Shown in pieces: positions 9,028 through 18,132 of a stretch of 64,000 bases of DNA. This DNA comes from Bradyrhizobium sp. CCGB12 (lineage in GTDB: Bacteria; Pseudomonadota; Alphaproteobacteria; Rhizobiales; Xanthobacteraceae). The position numbers and the translations under genes are program-made. The first letter of the stretch is position 1. Each line of letters starts with the position of its first letter. The DNA is taken from the NCBI RefSeq assembly GCF_024199845.1, contig NZ_JANADO010000001.1, positions 6,820,001 to 6,884,000 on the forward strand. Reading direction: 5' to 3'. Under the pieces are notes generated by a model. It was given only the letters and a program-made list of their open reading frames with translations, was not told the DNA's origin and searched no databases.

Positions 9028-9885
9028 ATGCTTCTCGATCGCCGCTCCCTGCTCGCGTCCCTATGCTGGATGGCCGCCTCTCCCGTGCTTGCCTCGGACA
9101 CGCCGCCCGAATTCGCAGCCTATGAACGCGAGAGCGGCGGGCGGCTCGGGGTCTATGCGGAAAATCTCGCCACCGGCGCAAAGCTCGCCTGGCGCGCCGA
9201 CGAGCGGTTCGTGATGTGCTCGACATTCAAGGCCTCGCTCGCGGCCTGTGTGCTGGCGCGGGTCGATCGCGGCGAGGAGCAGCTTGCGGCCATGATTTCC
9301 TACGGCCAGGCCGACCTCCTGGAGTATGCGCCGGTCGCCAAACAAAACCTCGCAACCGGCGCGATGTCGGTCACCGACATGTGCAAGGCCATCGTCGAGC
9401 TCAGCGACAACACCTGCGCCAATCTGCTGCTGGCGCGGATCGGCGGTCCCGCCGTGCTCACCGCGTTCTGGCGATCGATCGGCGATACCACCTCGCGGCT
9501 CGACCACAACGAGCCCGAGCTCAACCGCTCACCGCCGGGGGATCCCCGCGACACCACGACGCCGGCGGCGATGGCCAGGAACTTGCGTCGGCTGGTGCTG
9601 GGCGAAGCACTGGCGCCGGCTTCGCGCACGCAGCTCACCGAGTGGATGGTGAACTGCAAGACCGGCGCGAACCGGCTGCGCGGCGGCCTGCCCGCAGGCT
9701 GGAAGATCGGCGACAAGACCGGCAACAACGGCAAGGACGCAGCGGGCGACATCGCGGTGGTGTGGCCGAAGCCCGACACGCCGATCCTGATCACGGCCTA
9801 CGTCCAAGGCGGCACGCCGACCGCGGCGCAGGTCGCGGCGGTGTTCGCGCAGATCGGACGGATGGTGGGCGATCGGCTGGCGTAA
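9028..9885 (+). CDS. class A beta-lactamase
   Basis: A serine hydrolase that opens beta-lactam rings in the periplasm. An RR-containing signal sequence (MLLDRRSLLASLCWMAASPVLAS) suggests Tat or Sec export. All class A motifs are present: STFK (nucleophile Ser65 in own numbering), SDN (126-128), EPELN with the general-base Glu162, and KTG (230-232). A cysteine directly precedes the nucleophile, as in KPC-like enzymes, but the matching cysteine after KTG is absent (KTGNNG), so that disulfide cannot form. At 285 aa it has the standard length. No AmpR-like regulator is adjacent. Confidence 0.95.
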   Translation: MLLDRRSLLASLCWMAASPVLASDTPPEFAAYERESGGRLGVYAENLATGAKLAWRADERFVMCSTFKASLAACVLARVDRGEEQLAAMISYGQADLLEYAPVAKQNLATGAMSVTDMCKAIVELSDNTCANLLLARIGGPAVLTAFWRSIGDTTSRLDHNEPELNRSPPGDPRDTTTPAAMARNLRRLVLGEALAPASRTQLTEWMVNCKTGANRLRGGLPAGWKIGDKTGNNGKDAAGDIAVVWPKPDTPILITAYVQGGTPTAAQVAAVFAQIGRMVGDRLA

Positions 9886-9933
9886 GCCGCGCACATTGAC
9901 GTTGCGACCGCTTCCGGTTCAAGACAGACCATC

Positions 9934-11541
9934 ATGGAAGCGAAGTTTCAGACCTTTCTCATCCTGCTGGCCGTGCTGGCCGGCGTGGCGCTGGTCGCGC
10001 GCCGCTTCAACGTCGCCCCGGCCATCCTGCTGATGCTGGCCGGCGTCGGCCTCGCCTTCGTGCCGGGCATGCCGTCGGTGGAACTGCCGCCGGAGCTGGT
10101 GCTGCTGATGGTGCTGCCGCCGCTGATCTACTCGGCGAGCGTCGCGATGAGCTGGCGCGAGTTCAGGAACAATCTGCGTCCGATCGTGCTGCTCGCGGTC
10201 GGCGCGGTGATCTTCACCGCGGCGATGGTGGCGGCCGCCACACACTATCTGATCGGCCTGCCCTGGACCGTTGCCTTCCTCTTGGGGGCCATCGTCGCGC
10301 CGCCCGACGTGGTGGCGCCGCTCGCGATCGCGCGCCGACTGCACATGCCGCGCCGGATCCTGGTCGTGCTCGAGGGCGAAGGGCTCGCCAACGACGCCAC
10401 CGCGCTGATCCTCTACCGCTTTGCGCTCGCCGCTATCATGGTTGGGCATTTCTCGCTGCCGCTGGCGGCCGGCGAATTCGTCCTCATCATCGCCGGCGAG
10501 ATCGCCTTTGGCATCGGCGTCGGCTGGCTTTCGCTGCGCTTCCGCAAATGGTCCGGAGATCCGCAGGTCGAGCTCACGCTGTCGCTGATCACGCCCTACG
10601 TCTCCTACTGGCTGCCCGAGCATATCGGCGGCTCCGGCGTGATCGCGACCGTCGCCTGCGGTCTCTATGTGAGCTGGAACGGCCCGCTGCTGATCTCCTC
10701 GGCGACGCGCCTGCAAGGCATCTTCTTCTGGGATCTCATCATTTATTTGATCGAGGGCCTGCTGTTCCTGCTCACCGGCTTCCAGATGCGCGCGCTCTAC
10801 GAGAAGTCGAAAGCGTTCCCGCTCGAGGACATCATGATCGCCACCGCCGTGGTCCTGGTGATCGTCGTGATCGCGCGCTTCGCCTGGCTCTACCCCGCGA
10901 TCTATCTGCCGCGGATTCTCAGCAAGTCGCTGCGCGAGCGCGATCCATCGCCGCCCTGGCAATGGGCATTCACGCTCGCCTTCACCGGGGTGCGCGGCGC
11001 GGTGTCGCTGGCGGCGGCGCTGGCGCTGCCGTTCACGTTGCCGGGCGGCGAAGCCTTCCCTTATCGCGACCTGATCCTGTTCGTCGCCTTCGGCGTCATC
11101 TTCATCACGCTGATCGGCGTCGGCCTGACGCTGCCGCCAGTGGTGCGCTGGCTGGGCGTCGCCGAGGCCGGCCGCAACGAGCATGTCGCCGAGCACGAGG
11201 CGGAGATCGCCGCACGCCGCCAGGCCCTCGATGCCGCCTTGAGATCTCTGGATGCGCTGACCGAGGAGAAGGAAGTGTCGGACGAGGTGATGCGGCTCCT
11301 CCGCGCCCGCCACGAGATTCGCGTCAACCAGCTCCCCGATTCGCTCGATCCCGCGCATCACGACGTCTCCGCCGCCGGCACCGCGCTGACGCGCGAGCTG
11401 ATCGTCGCCGAACGCAAATTCATCCACGACCTCCTGCGCGACGGCCAGATCACCGACGAGACCAGGCGGCGGATCGAGCGGGATCTCGATCTGGAAGAAG
11501 CCAGTTTGGCGAACCGGGAGTATCGGGGGGCACCGCTGTAG
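9934..11541 (+). CDS. CPA1-family Na+/H+ antiporter
   Basis: A 535-residue inner membrane protein with about 12 TM helices in the first ~415 residues and a hydrophilic, charged C-terminal tail of about 120 residues. The ion-site helices are recognisable: GAIVAPPDVVAPLAIARRL and EGEGLANDATALILYRF. TM11 contains FTGVRGAVSLAAALALP, which is characteristic of NhaP/YjcE-like CPA1 exchangers. It should exchange Na+ (or K+) for protons for pH and salt homeostasis. It lies 48 bases after the beta-lactamase stop on the same strand, so co-transcription is possible. Confidence 0.92.
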   Translation: MEAKFQTFLILLAVLAGVALVARRFNVAPAILLMLAGVGLAFVPGMPSVELPPELVLLMVLPPLIYSASVAMSWREFRNNLRPIVLLAVGAVIFTAAMVAAATHYLIGLPWTVAFLLGAIVAPPDVVAPLAIARRLHMPRRILVVLEGEGLANDATALILYRFALAAIMVGHFSLPLAAGEFVLIIAGEIAFGIGVGWLSLRFRKWSGDPQVELTLSLITPYVSYWLPEHIGGSGVIATVACGLYVSWNGPLLISSATRLQGIFFWDLIIYLIEGLLFLLTGFQMRALYEKSKAFPLEDIMIATAVVLVIVVIARFAWLYPAIYLPRILSKSLRERDPSPPWQWAFTLAFTGVRGAVSLAAALALPFTLPGGEAFPYRDLILFVAFGVIFITLIGVGLTLPPVVRWLGVAEAGRNEHVAEHEAEIAARRQALDAALRSLDALTEEKEVSDEVMRLLRARHEIRVNQLPDSLDPAHHDVSAAGTALTRELIVAERKFIHDLLRDGQITDETRRRIERDLDLEEASLANREYRGAPL

Positions 11542-11550
11542 CGTCTCGTC

Positions 11551-11628
11551 GTCATTGCGAGCGAAGCGAAGCAATCCAGACTGCCTCCGCGGAAGGGCTC
11601 TGGATTGCTTCGCTGCGCTCGCAATGAC
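11551..11628. repeat. family B palindromic repeat, copy 2
   Basis: A compact 78-base copy of gtcattgcgag...ctcgcaatgac with the inner arms gaagcgaagcaatcc and ggattgcttcgctgcg. It lies between the convergent antiporter and amidase genes, where a transcript-end hairpin is expected. Confidence 0.9.
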
Positions 11629-11651
11629 AAATGGCGAAATGGCGGAGCGAT

Positions 11652-12464
11652 CTACCGCCTCTCGCAAAACTGCCTCATCGCAGCCGCAACGGCTCCTGCG
11701 ACGGCCTCCTGCCGCTCTGCCGAGTTCATCTCCATCTCCTCGTCGCGGTTGATGATCGAGCCGGCCTCGAGCAGTACTGCGGCGCTCCTTGTCCGCGAGA
11801 GCACGACGAGCCCGTCATAGCGATAGACGCCGACATCCTTGTCGAGCAGCTGGCGCCGATAGCGGCCCATCACCGGCAAGGTGTATTGACTGGCATAGTG
11901 CAGGCCCTGCTCTTTCAACTGTCGGCCGATCATCCGCGCCAGCATCAGGCTGGTGGCGAAGTGCGCGTTCTGTCGCGACACGAACAGCGAGTGACCCGAA
12001 AAGCGATCGCTGAAATAGCTGTTTGCGCCGTCGAATTCCCAGCTCTCGAGCAGCTTGTCCGGCACCGAATCGTGATGGACCGACAGGAACAGATCGGCCC
12101 GGCCGTGATTCGCGGCACTGACACGCTTGAACAGGCTCGCCCTCGCCTTGCCGTCCGTGACGAGCAGGCGGGCCGCGGCAAAACCTTCGGAGTTGAGCTT
12201 TGCCGTGATCAGTCTTGCCAGACGCAAGTTGAAGCCGAACTCCGGATCATTGCGCGCGCTCAACGCACCGTAGGAGTCCGGGGTATGCCCGACATCCACG
12301 ACGATCCTGAATTTTCGCGGCTCGCATTTCTCTGGCAGTGAAGGCCTCGGTTTCGGCCTCGCAGCCTTCCGCGTCCCGACCGCCTGGCTTTGGTCAATGG
12401 ACCAAAGGAAAAACGGGATCAACGAAACAGCAATAGCGGCGATGGCGCGCCACGGCCTGCTCAC
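11652..12464 (-). CDS. N-acetylmuramoyl-L-alanine amidase (Amidase_3)
   Basis: A zinc amidase that cleaves the bond between MurNAc and the stem peptide. An N-terminal hydrophobic segment (AIAAIAVSLIPFFLW) acts as signal or anchor. The catalytic domain has VVDVGHTPD with the first zinc His, a distal LFLSVHHDSV His and a late VLLEAGSIIN segment with the catalytic Glu. I place the start at GTG 12464, which overlaps the TGA stop of the upstream dioxygenase gene and so suggests translational coupling. A longer frame reaches 12596 but lies inside the dioxygenase gene. It is 270 aa and has no AMIN domain. Confidence 0.88.
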   Translation of the reverse strand: MSRPWRAIAAIAVSLIPFFLWSIDQSQAVGTRKAARPKPRPSLPEKCEPRKFRIVVDVGHTPDSYGALSARNDPEFGFNLRLARLITAKLNSEGFAAARLLVTDGKARASLFKRVSAANHGRADLFLSVHHDSVPDKLLESWEFDGANSYFSDRFSGHSLFVSRQNAHFATSLMLARMIGRQLKEQGLHYASQYTLPVMGRYRRQLLDKDVGVYRYDGLVVLSRTRSAAVLLEAGSIINRDEEMEMNSAERQEAVAGAVAAAMRQFCERR

Positions 12465-13357
12465 ACCGGCCTCTCGCCCTTCACCGTCACGCGCGTACCG
12501 GAGCGCGTATGCGGCCAGTAGTCCCACATCGCGCGGTGCTGGGTGCAGCGGTTGTCCCAGAACGCGATGGCGTTCTCGGTCCAGCGGAAGCGGCACTGGA
12601 ACAACGGGTTCTCGGCGTGCTGGTAGAGATAAGCCAGCATCGCATCGCTCTCGTCGCGCGGGATGCCGTTGATGTGGCGGGTGAAGCCGCGATTGACGTA
12701 GAGCGCCTTCTTGGCCGTGACCGGATGCGTGCGCACCACGGGGTGCTCGGCCTGCGGATAGCTCGGCCTGTCGGCGACGCCGTAGTTGGCATAGAGCCCG
12801 CGATAGATCGGCTCGCCGTCATGCAGCGCGGTGAGCCCGTCGAGATAGGCCTTCATGCGGTCCGACAGCGCCTCATAGGCCGCATACATGTTGGCGAACA
12901 GCGTGTCGCCACCGCGCGGCGGGCACTGCTTGATGTAGAGGATCGAGCCCATCGGCGGCTCGAGGTCGCATGACACGTCGGAATGCCAGCCCTCGCCATT
13001 CGCGCGCGGCGAGTTCTTGTCGGCGTAGATCTTCATCAACGCGGGGTCTTCATCCTCATGCGGCGCCGCGGGATGAAAATGCAGCTCACCGAACTTGCGG
13101 CCGAAGGCAAGATGCTGCTGTGGCGTGATGCTCTGATCGCGAAAGAAGATGACGAGGTTTTCGGCCAGCGCGCGGTGGATCTCGTCCATCTGCCGGTTGG
13201 AGCGGCTGTCGCCCTCGACGAGCTTGCCGATGTCGACGCCGGAGATTTCCGCGCCGATGATGGGGGTGAGCTTTTCGATCGCGATGGTTTCATACGGCGC
13301 GCCGTCGTCAATCGTGTGGCGATAGCGCGGGCCCTGCTTGCCCGATAGCGAGCTCAT
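12461..13357 (-). CDS. TauD/TfdA-family Fe(II)/2-oxoglutarate dioxygenase
   Basis: A 298-residue non-heme iron oxygenase. The metal triad is visible as WHSDVS (HxD) and the distal QHRAMWDY His, with the 2-oxoglutarate-binding Arg in the SGTRVT segment. Taurine, alkylsulfonates, phenoxyacids and other small acids are typical substrates of the family, but the substrate cannot be read here. ATG 13357 has ggag about ten bases upstream. No sulfonate transport genes adjoin it; the SsuABC-like importer is 20 kb away. The stop overlaps the start of the amidase gene. Confidence 0.9.
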   Translation of the reverse strand: MSSLSGKQGPRYRHTIDDGAPYETIAIEKLTPIIGAEISGVDIGKLVEGDSRSNRQMDEIHRALAENLVIFFRDQSITPQQHLAFGRKFGELHFHPAAPHEDEDPALMKIYADKNSPRANGEGWHSDVSCDLEPPMGSILYIKQCPPRGGDTLFANMYAAYEALSDRMKAYLDGLTALHDGEPIYRGLYANYGVADRPSYPQAEHPVVRTHPVTAKKALYVNRGFTRHINGIPRDESDAMLAYLYQHAENPLFQCRFRWTENAIAFWDNRCTQHRAMWDYWPHTRSGTRVTVKGERPV

Positions 13358-13394
13358 GGCGGTTGCTCCCGGTACATTCTTGATTGGGAGCATG

Positions 13395-13466
13395 GTAGCC
13401 CGGATGGAGCGAAGCGCAATCCGGGAACGGCCTGTCAACGCGCGAGTGGCCCCGGATTGCGCTGCG
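13395..13466. repeat. family C palindromic repeat, left half (split by the IS)
   Basis: Begins gtagcccggatggagcg and continues through caatccggg to cccggattgcgctgcg. The missing terminal arm, cgctccatccgggctac, is found on the far side of the IS at 15151-15170. Joining the two halves restores an almost perfect palindrome. Confidence 0.9.
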
Positions 13467-15150
13467 AGACTGGGCAAGATTCTAACATCGAGTGAAGGTA
13501 GGATTCGGCATGACGAATCGTACCTTCAAAACCGGCGTCAGGCGGGATCAGCCGAGCCTTCTGCCGGCGCGGGTGGAAGATTATGTGGCCGGCGACAATC
13601 CGGTTCGGGTGATCGAGGCTTTTGTTGCAGCGCTTGACCTCGGGAAGCTTGGCTTCCGCCATGCCGGATCGAGCGGCGGGGCTGGACAGCCACCTTATGA
13701 CCCGGCCGACCTGCTGAAGCTTTATCTTTATGGCTACCTGAACCGGATCCGGTCGTCGCGCAACCTGGAGCGCGAAGCCCGGCGCAATCTGGAACTGATC
13801 TGGCTGATGAAGCGCCTGGTGCCGGGCTATCGCACCATCGCCAAGTTCCGCCAGGAGAACTGGAAGACGCTCAAGGCGGTGAACCGGGAGTTTGTGCTGA
13901 TGCTGCGCGAACTCGGTCTGATTGGCGGAGAGGTTGTGGCGATCGACGGTGCGTTTTTTGATGGCAACGCCAGCAAGGCGAGCATCAAAACGCAGCGCAA
14001 GCTCGCCAAGCGGCTGGCGGAGATCGAGCAGGATATTGAAGCCTATGGTGCCACGCTCGAGGCCAACGACAGCGCCGAGGTGGAACGTCCACCCGCGGGG
14101 CGGGATGGCGGAGGCGATGGCAGTCGCGGCGGAGACCTCGCACAAGAGGTGGCGGCGTTGATGGCCAAGCGCGCCAGCTTGCAGGCCGATCTGGCACGAC
14201 TGGAGGAGAGCGGGCAGACGCAGCTGTCGCGAACCGATCCGGATGCCCGCCTGTTGTCGAAGAACGGCCAGGTGGTGGCAGGCTATAACGTTCAGATCGG
14301 CGTCGACGACAAGCACGCTCTGATCGCGGCGAGCGAGGTCGTCAACGACGGCAACGATAGCGGCCAGCTTTACGACATGGCCAAGGCCGCAAAGGACGAG
14401 CTTGGCGTCGAGACGCTGACGGTTCTCGCCGATACCGGCTACTACAACGGCCATACGCTCAAGGACTGCGAGGAGAACGGCATTGCCGCCTACGTTCCGC
14501 TGGCCAAGCGAACCACGCGGCTCGAAGCGCAGGATCGCATCAGCCATGAGGCGTTCGCCTACGACGCCGAAGCGGATGTCTATCGCTGTCCCGCCGGCAA
14601 GCAGCTGCGTCCCACGGACGGTCGCAAGACCAACGGCAACCGGATCGAGATCAGGTATGTCAGCCGCAAGTCAGATTGCGACGCCTGCCCGCTGCGCGCG
14701 CGCTGTGTCACCGTCAAGATCCCGACGCGCACCGTCCAGCGCTGGGAGCATGAAGCGGTGCTGGATCGGCATCGCGCGCGGATGCAGGGCGCCGAGGCCC
14801 AGATGCGCCGCCGCGCCGAACTCGCCGAACACCCCTTCGGCACCATCAAATGCCGGGCCGGCTACCGCCACTTCCTCGTCCGCGGCTTCGACAAAGTCTG
14901 TGGCGAATGGAGCCTGATGGCGCTTTGCTACAATTTCTCCCGAGTCCTCAGCATTCTCGGCCTCGACGCCTTCATGGCCTATCTGGCAAGCCGGCTTCCG
15001 CATTTGGCACTCTTGCTGCTCAACGCCATCACCGACATCACCGACATCATCACCCGGATACGGCCCGCTCCAGCGCCAATCCGAGCCCAAATCCGTCCAA
15101 TTTTCCGATATGCCGCGTAAGCCGCGCCCAAACAAATACTTGCCCAGCCT
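13467..15150 (+). mobile_element. IS1182-family insertion sequence, complete
   Basis: A 1684-base element with one full transposase gene. Terminal inverted repeats are agactgggcaag on the left (13467-13478) and, read from the right end, aggctgggcaag (15150-15139), with one mismatch in 12. The five bases ctgcg occur just outside both ends (13462-13466 and 15151-15155) and look like a target duplication. The element lies within a palindromic repeat downstream of ispG and upstream of the TauD-like gene. An intact ORF and matched ends suggest it is recent and may be active. Confidence 0.9.
13510..15120 (+). CDS. IS1182-family DDE transposase
   Basis: A 536-residue transposase. The N-terminal DUF772-like region (YDPADLLKLYLYGYLNRIRSS) precedes a DDE-type catalytic core with VVAIDGAFFDGN and VLADTGYYNG carrying the first two aspartates. 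A DUF4277/zinc-like cluster CDACPLRARC and the C-terminal EHPFGTIKCRAGYRHFL segment complete the family layout. ATG 13510 is preferred over an upstream start at 13492. No frameshift or stop interrupts it. A long ORF on the opposite strand is a shadow. Confidence 0.95.
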   Translation: MTNRTFKTGVRRDQPSLLPARVEDYVAGDNPVRVIEAFVAALDLGKLGFRHAGSSGGAGQPPYDPADLLKLYLYGYLNRIRSSRNLEREARRNLELIWLMKRLVPGYRTIAKFRQENWKTLKAVNREFVLMLRELGLIGGEVVAIDGAFFDGNASKASIKTQRKLAKRLAEIEQDIEAYGATLEANDSAEVERPPAGRDGGGDGSRGGDLAQEVAALMAKRASLQADLARLEESGQTQLSRTDPDARLLSKNGQVVAGYNVQIGVDDKHALIAASEVVNDGNDSGQLYDMAKAAKDELGVETLTVLADTGYYNGHTLKDCEENGIAAYVPLAKRTTRLEAQDRISHEAFAYDAEADVYRCPAGKQLRPTDGRKTNGNRIEIRYVSRKSDCDACPLRARCVTVKIPTRTVQRWEHEAVLDRHRARMQGAEAQMRRRAELAEHPFGTIKCRAGYRHFLVRGFDKVCGEWSLMALCYNFSRVLSILGLDAFMAYLASRLPHLALLLLNAITDITDIITRIRPAPAPIRAQIRPIFRYAA

Positions 15151-15170
15151 CTGCGCTCCATCCGGGCTAC
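15151..15170. repeat. family C palindromic repeat, right fragment
   Basis: ctgcgctccatccgggctac completes the repeat broken by the IS. The first five bases duplicate those at the left junction. Confidence 0.88.
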
Positions 15171-15186
15171 GACCCGCAAAAAATGA

Positions 15187-15215
15187 GGGCGGGTTAGCTT
15201 CGCCAACCCGCCCTA
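15187..15215. repeat. family D hairpin (gggcgggttag type), short copy
   Basis: gggcgggtt and aacccgccc form a nine-base stem around agcttcgcc. It lies just after the ispG stop on the minus strand and may end that transcript. Longer relatives are at 43767-43813 and 55531-55646. Confidence 0.8.
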
Positions 15216-15239
15216 CGAATTCAATGCTTAACGAGACGC

Positions 15240-16523
15240 CTACTCCGCCGCAGTCACCGGCACTTTCGCGCCCTGACCGTAGCGCTGCTCGATATAGTCG
15301 ATCACCAGCGCCTTGAAGTCGGCGGAGATGGTCGGGCCGCGCAGCGTGCGGAACTTCTTGCCGTCGACGAACACGGGCGCCGCCGGCGCTTCGCCGGTGC
15401 CGGGCAAGGAGATGCCGATATTGGCGTGCTTGGATTCGCCGGGGCCGTTGACGATGCAGCCCATCACCGCGACGTTGAGCTCCTCGACGCCGGGATATTT
15501 GGTCTTCCAGGTCGGCATCTCGTCGCGGATGAAATCCTGGATCGAGCGGGCCAGCTCCTGGAATGTCGTCGAGGTGGTGCGGCCGCAGCCGGGGCAGGCC
15601 GCAACCAGCGGCACGAAGGTGCGGAAGCCCATGGTCTGCAACAGCTCCTGGCCGACCTGCACCTCACGGGTGCGGTCGCCGCCGGGCTCCGGCGTCAGCG
15701 AGATACGGATGGTGTCGCCGATGCCCTGCTGTAGCAGGATGCCGAGCGCGGCCGACGATGCCACGATGCCCTTCGAGCCCATGCCGGCTTCAGTCAGGCC
15801 GAGATGGATGGCGTAGTCGGCACGCGACGCGAGATCCTGGTAGACCGCGATCAGATCCTGCACGGCCGAGACCTTGGCTGACAGGATGATGCGGTCCTTC
15901 GGCATGCCGAGCTCTTCGGCGCGCGCCGCCGAGAGCAGCGCCGACTGCACCATGGCCTCGCGCGTCACTGCGCGCACGTCACGCGGATTGGCGGACGCGG
16001 CGTTCTCGTCCATCAGCTTGGTCAGCAGCTCCTGGTCGAGCGAACCCCAATTGGCGCCGATGCGCACCGGCTTGTTGTTCTTGTTGGCGATCTCGATGAT
16101 GTCGGCAAACTGGGTGTCGCGCTTGTCCTTGAAGCCGACATTGCCGGGATTGATGCGGTACTTGGCGAGCGCTTCGGCGCAGGCCGGATAGGCCGCGAGC
16201 AGCTTGTGGCCGATATAGTGGAAGTCGCCGATCAAGGGCGTGGTGATGCCGCGCTTGGCGAGGCCGTCGCGGATGTGCGGAACGGCGGCTGCGGCCTCTT
16301 CGCGGTCCACGGTGATGCGGACCATCTCGGAGCCGGCGCGCGCGAGCGCTGCGACCTGGGCGATGGTGCCGTCGATATCAGCGGTGTCGGTGTTGGTCAT
16401 CGACTGCACGACGATCGGCGCGCCGCCGCCAACTGAGACGTTGCCGACCTTGACCTGGGTGGTCCGGTGCCGGGGCGCGGGGCCTGCGATGTCGGAATCT
16501 AGAGGGTTTTCGAGCTTGTTCAT
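15240..16523 (-). CDS. ispG: 4-hydroxy-3-methylbut-2-enyl diphosphate synthase (IspG/GcpE)
   Basis: IspG carries out the penultimate step of the MEP isoprenoid pathway, reducing MEcPP to HMBPP with a 4Fe-4S cluster. The cluster cysteines are visible in [10 protein letters not shown] and in [11 protein letters not shown]. The N-terminal TIM-barrel region contains [11 protein letters not shown] and the substrate-binding GDFHY. At 427 aa it has the usual length. ATG 16523 is preferred; an in-frame TTG at 16532 exists. Together with ispA at 4-5 kb it points to the bacterial MEP route for isoprenoids. Confidence 0.97.
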   Translation of the reverse strand: MNKLENPLDSDIAGPAPRHRTTQVKVGNVSVGGGAPIVVQSMTNTDTADIDGTIAQVAALARAGSEMVRITVDREEAAAAVPHIRDGLAKRGITTPLIGDFHYIGHKLLAAYPACAEALAKYRINPGNVGFKDKRDTQFADIIEIANKNNKPVRIGANWGSLDQELLTKLMDENAASANPRDVRAVTREAMVQSALLSAARAEELGMPKDRIILSAKVSAVQDLIAVYQDLASRADYAIHLGLTEAGMGSKGIVASSAALGILLQQGIGDTIRISLTPEPGGDRTREVQVGQELLQTMGFRTFVPLVAACPGCGRTTSTTFQELARSIQDFIRDEMPTWKTKYPGVEELNVAVMGCIVNGPGESKHANIGISLPGTGEAPAAPVFVDGKKFRTLRGPTISADFKALVIDYIEQRYGQGAKVPVTAAE

Positions 16524-16535
16524 GGGGTCCAAATA

Positions 16536-17489
16536 TCAGGTTTTGGTGACGTTCAGCAATGCATCACGCGGCGCCGCAGCCATTGAGCTGGGACGGTTAA
16601 CCAGGAAAAGCCCAGCAATTACAAGGACCGCTGCGGCCCCGAATGTCAGGCTCAGGGTGTCGTGCATGATGAAATAGCTACCGACCACGCCAAACAAAGG
16701 GGTGATGAAGGTAAAAGCCGACAATTTGCTGGCCGAATAGGCCTTCACCAGCGCGAACCAAAGCGTGAACGTGGTTCCTACCACCCAGATCGCCTGGAAG
16801 GCCATGAGGGCGAGGGACAGGGGCGCGGGCGTATGGGTGATGGATTCGCCGAACAGCCAGGCAGCGAGTCCCAGGATGGGGATCGAGATCGCGACCTGAT
16901 AGCCCAGCGCCTTCTCGGGCGCGGCGAAGCGCAGCCGCGTGCCCTTGGCGACCAGCGTTGTCGCCGCCCACAGCGCCGCACCGCCGACGATCATGAGGTC
17001 GCCGAGCAGCACCTTGGCGTCGACATCCGGCTGCGGCACACCGATGGCGAGCGCGACGCCGGCAAAGCTCACCGCGAGCCCCAGCCATTGCGTGCCGCCA
17101 AGCCGCTCGCCGAGCACCTGGTAGGAGCCGAGCGCGACGAAGAACGGCGCGGTGTACAGGAACACCACCGCCCGCGAGGCCGAGGTGAAGCGCAGGCCCT
17201 GGAAGATCAGAACGAACTCGATGCCGAACATCAGCCCGGCGATGATTCCGGGCTTCCAGGTGCCGTCGCGTTCAAAGAATCTGACGCCACGCAGGGTGCC
17301 GATGATGAACAGCACCGGCAGCGCGCCCATCGAGCGGATAGTGGCCTGGAGCATCGGCGGGATGTCCGGCAGCACCAGCTTCACCGCAATCTGGTTGAAT
17401 CCCCAGGTCAGGCACAGCATCAGCATGAGAGCGATCGCGCCGGCACTGAGGGGGCGACCGGCGGACGGGTTGGCTTGTGGTGAGGACAT
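16536..17489 (-). CDS. EamA/DMT-family transporter
   Basis: A 317-residue inner membrane protein with two EamA repeats and about ten TM helices. Typical features are LCLTWGFNQIAVKL in TM1 and ASRAVVFLYTAPFFVALG in the first repeat, with LSAFTFITPLFGVVGSYF in the second. Substrates of the family include amino acids and other metabolites; nothing here identifies one. Start ATG 17489 follows cggaaagag. It begins 35 bases after the Zur-like regulator on the same strand, so the two are probably one transcript. Confidence 0.88.
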   Translation of the reverse strand: MSSPQANPSAGRPLSAGAIALMLMLCLTWGFNQIAVKLVLPDIPPMLQATIRSMGALPVLFIIGTLRGVRFFERDGTWKPGIIAGLMFGIEFVLIFQGLRFTSASRAVVFLYTAPFFVALGSYQVLGERLGGTQWLGLAVSFAGVALAIGVPQPDVDAKVLLGDLMIVGGAALWAATTLVAKGTRLRFAAPEKALGYQVAISIPILGLAAWLFGESITHTPAPLSLALMAFQAIWVVGTTFTLWFALVKAYSASKLSAFTFITPLFGVVGSYFIMHDTLSLTFGAAAVLVIAGLFLVNRPSSMAAAPRDALLNVTKT

Positions 17490-17524
17490 CTCTTTCCGAC
17501 TACCGGCTTTGTGCCGTTGTTGCT

Positions 17525-18019
17525 TTAGGCAGCTTTCTGACAATGGGTGCAGACGCCCGTGATCTCCACCACGGACAATTTGGGGGCGAAGCCTGAGCTG
17601 CGCGCGGCGGCATTGAGGTCCTTGGCGAAGGATGCCGAGGGGATCTCGCCGACCAGACCACAGCGCTCGCAGATCAGGAACGCCACCGCGGAGGTCGCGT
17701 CGTGGTCATGGGCGGCGCAGGCGAGATAGGCGTTGCGGCTCTCGATGCGATGCACGAGGCCGTTGGCCATCAAGAAATCGAGGGCACGATAGACCGTGAT
17801 CGGTGCCGGCCGCGCTATCGACTTGGCGAGCTCGTCGATCACCTCATAGGCGCCGAGCGGGCGGTGGCTGGAGAGCAGCGCCTCGAGCACCTGACGGCGT
17901 ATAGGCGTGAATTTCTGCGCACGCTGCTCACAGACCGCTTCCGCATGCGCCAGCGCATCCGCAGTGCAGCGGCCGTGATCGTGGTCAGGCGCGGGGAATG
18001 CCGGCTTTGCGAGGGTCAT
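17525..18019 (-). CDS. zur: Fur-family regulator, Zur-like
   Basis: A 164-residue Fur superfamily repressor. The winged helix carries KFTPIRRQVLEALLSSHRPLGAYEVID and a PAPITVYRALDFLMANGLVHRIES recognition region. A structural zinc site is formed by CERCG and a late CTHC pair. The His/Asp-rich AHDHDATS segment fits a regulatory metal site. The CERCG/CTHC pattern and the N-terminal HDHGRC stretch suggest zinc rather than iron sensing, so Zur is the best guess; Fur or Mur remain possible. No znuABC genes are in the window. It is divergent from the MarR operon. Confidence 0.75.
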   Translation of the reverse strand: MTLAKPAFPAPDHDHGRCTADALAHAEAVCEQRAQKFTPIRRQVLEALLSSHRPLGAYEVIDELAKSIARPAPITVYRALDFLMANGLVHRIESRNAYLACAAHDHDATSAVAFLICERCGLVGEIPSASFAKDLNAAARSSGFAPKLSVVEITGVCTHCQKAA

Positions 18020-18132
18020 GTGGCCTGTATTCTAGCATTTCGGCGAGGGAACCCAAAGCGCGACCCTGCGAATGGCTGTCAGCCATGCTTTCGCTGCGGG
18101 ACAGCGTCCCGATAATCCGCCACGAAATAATC

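Noticed and set aside
13435..14547. 370-residue minus-strand ORF across the IS
   Set aside because: Shadow of the transposase, which is intact and has family motifs.
16536..18019. Zinc uptake operon
   Set aside because: A Zur-like regulator is present but no znuABC genes; the neighbour is an EamA transporter.
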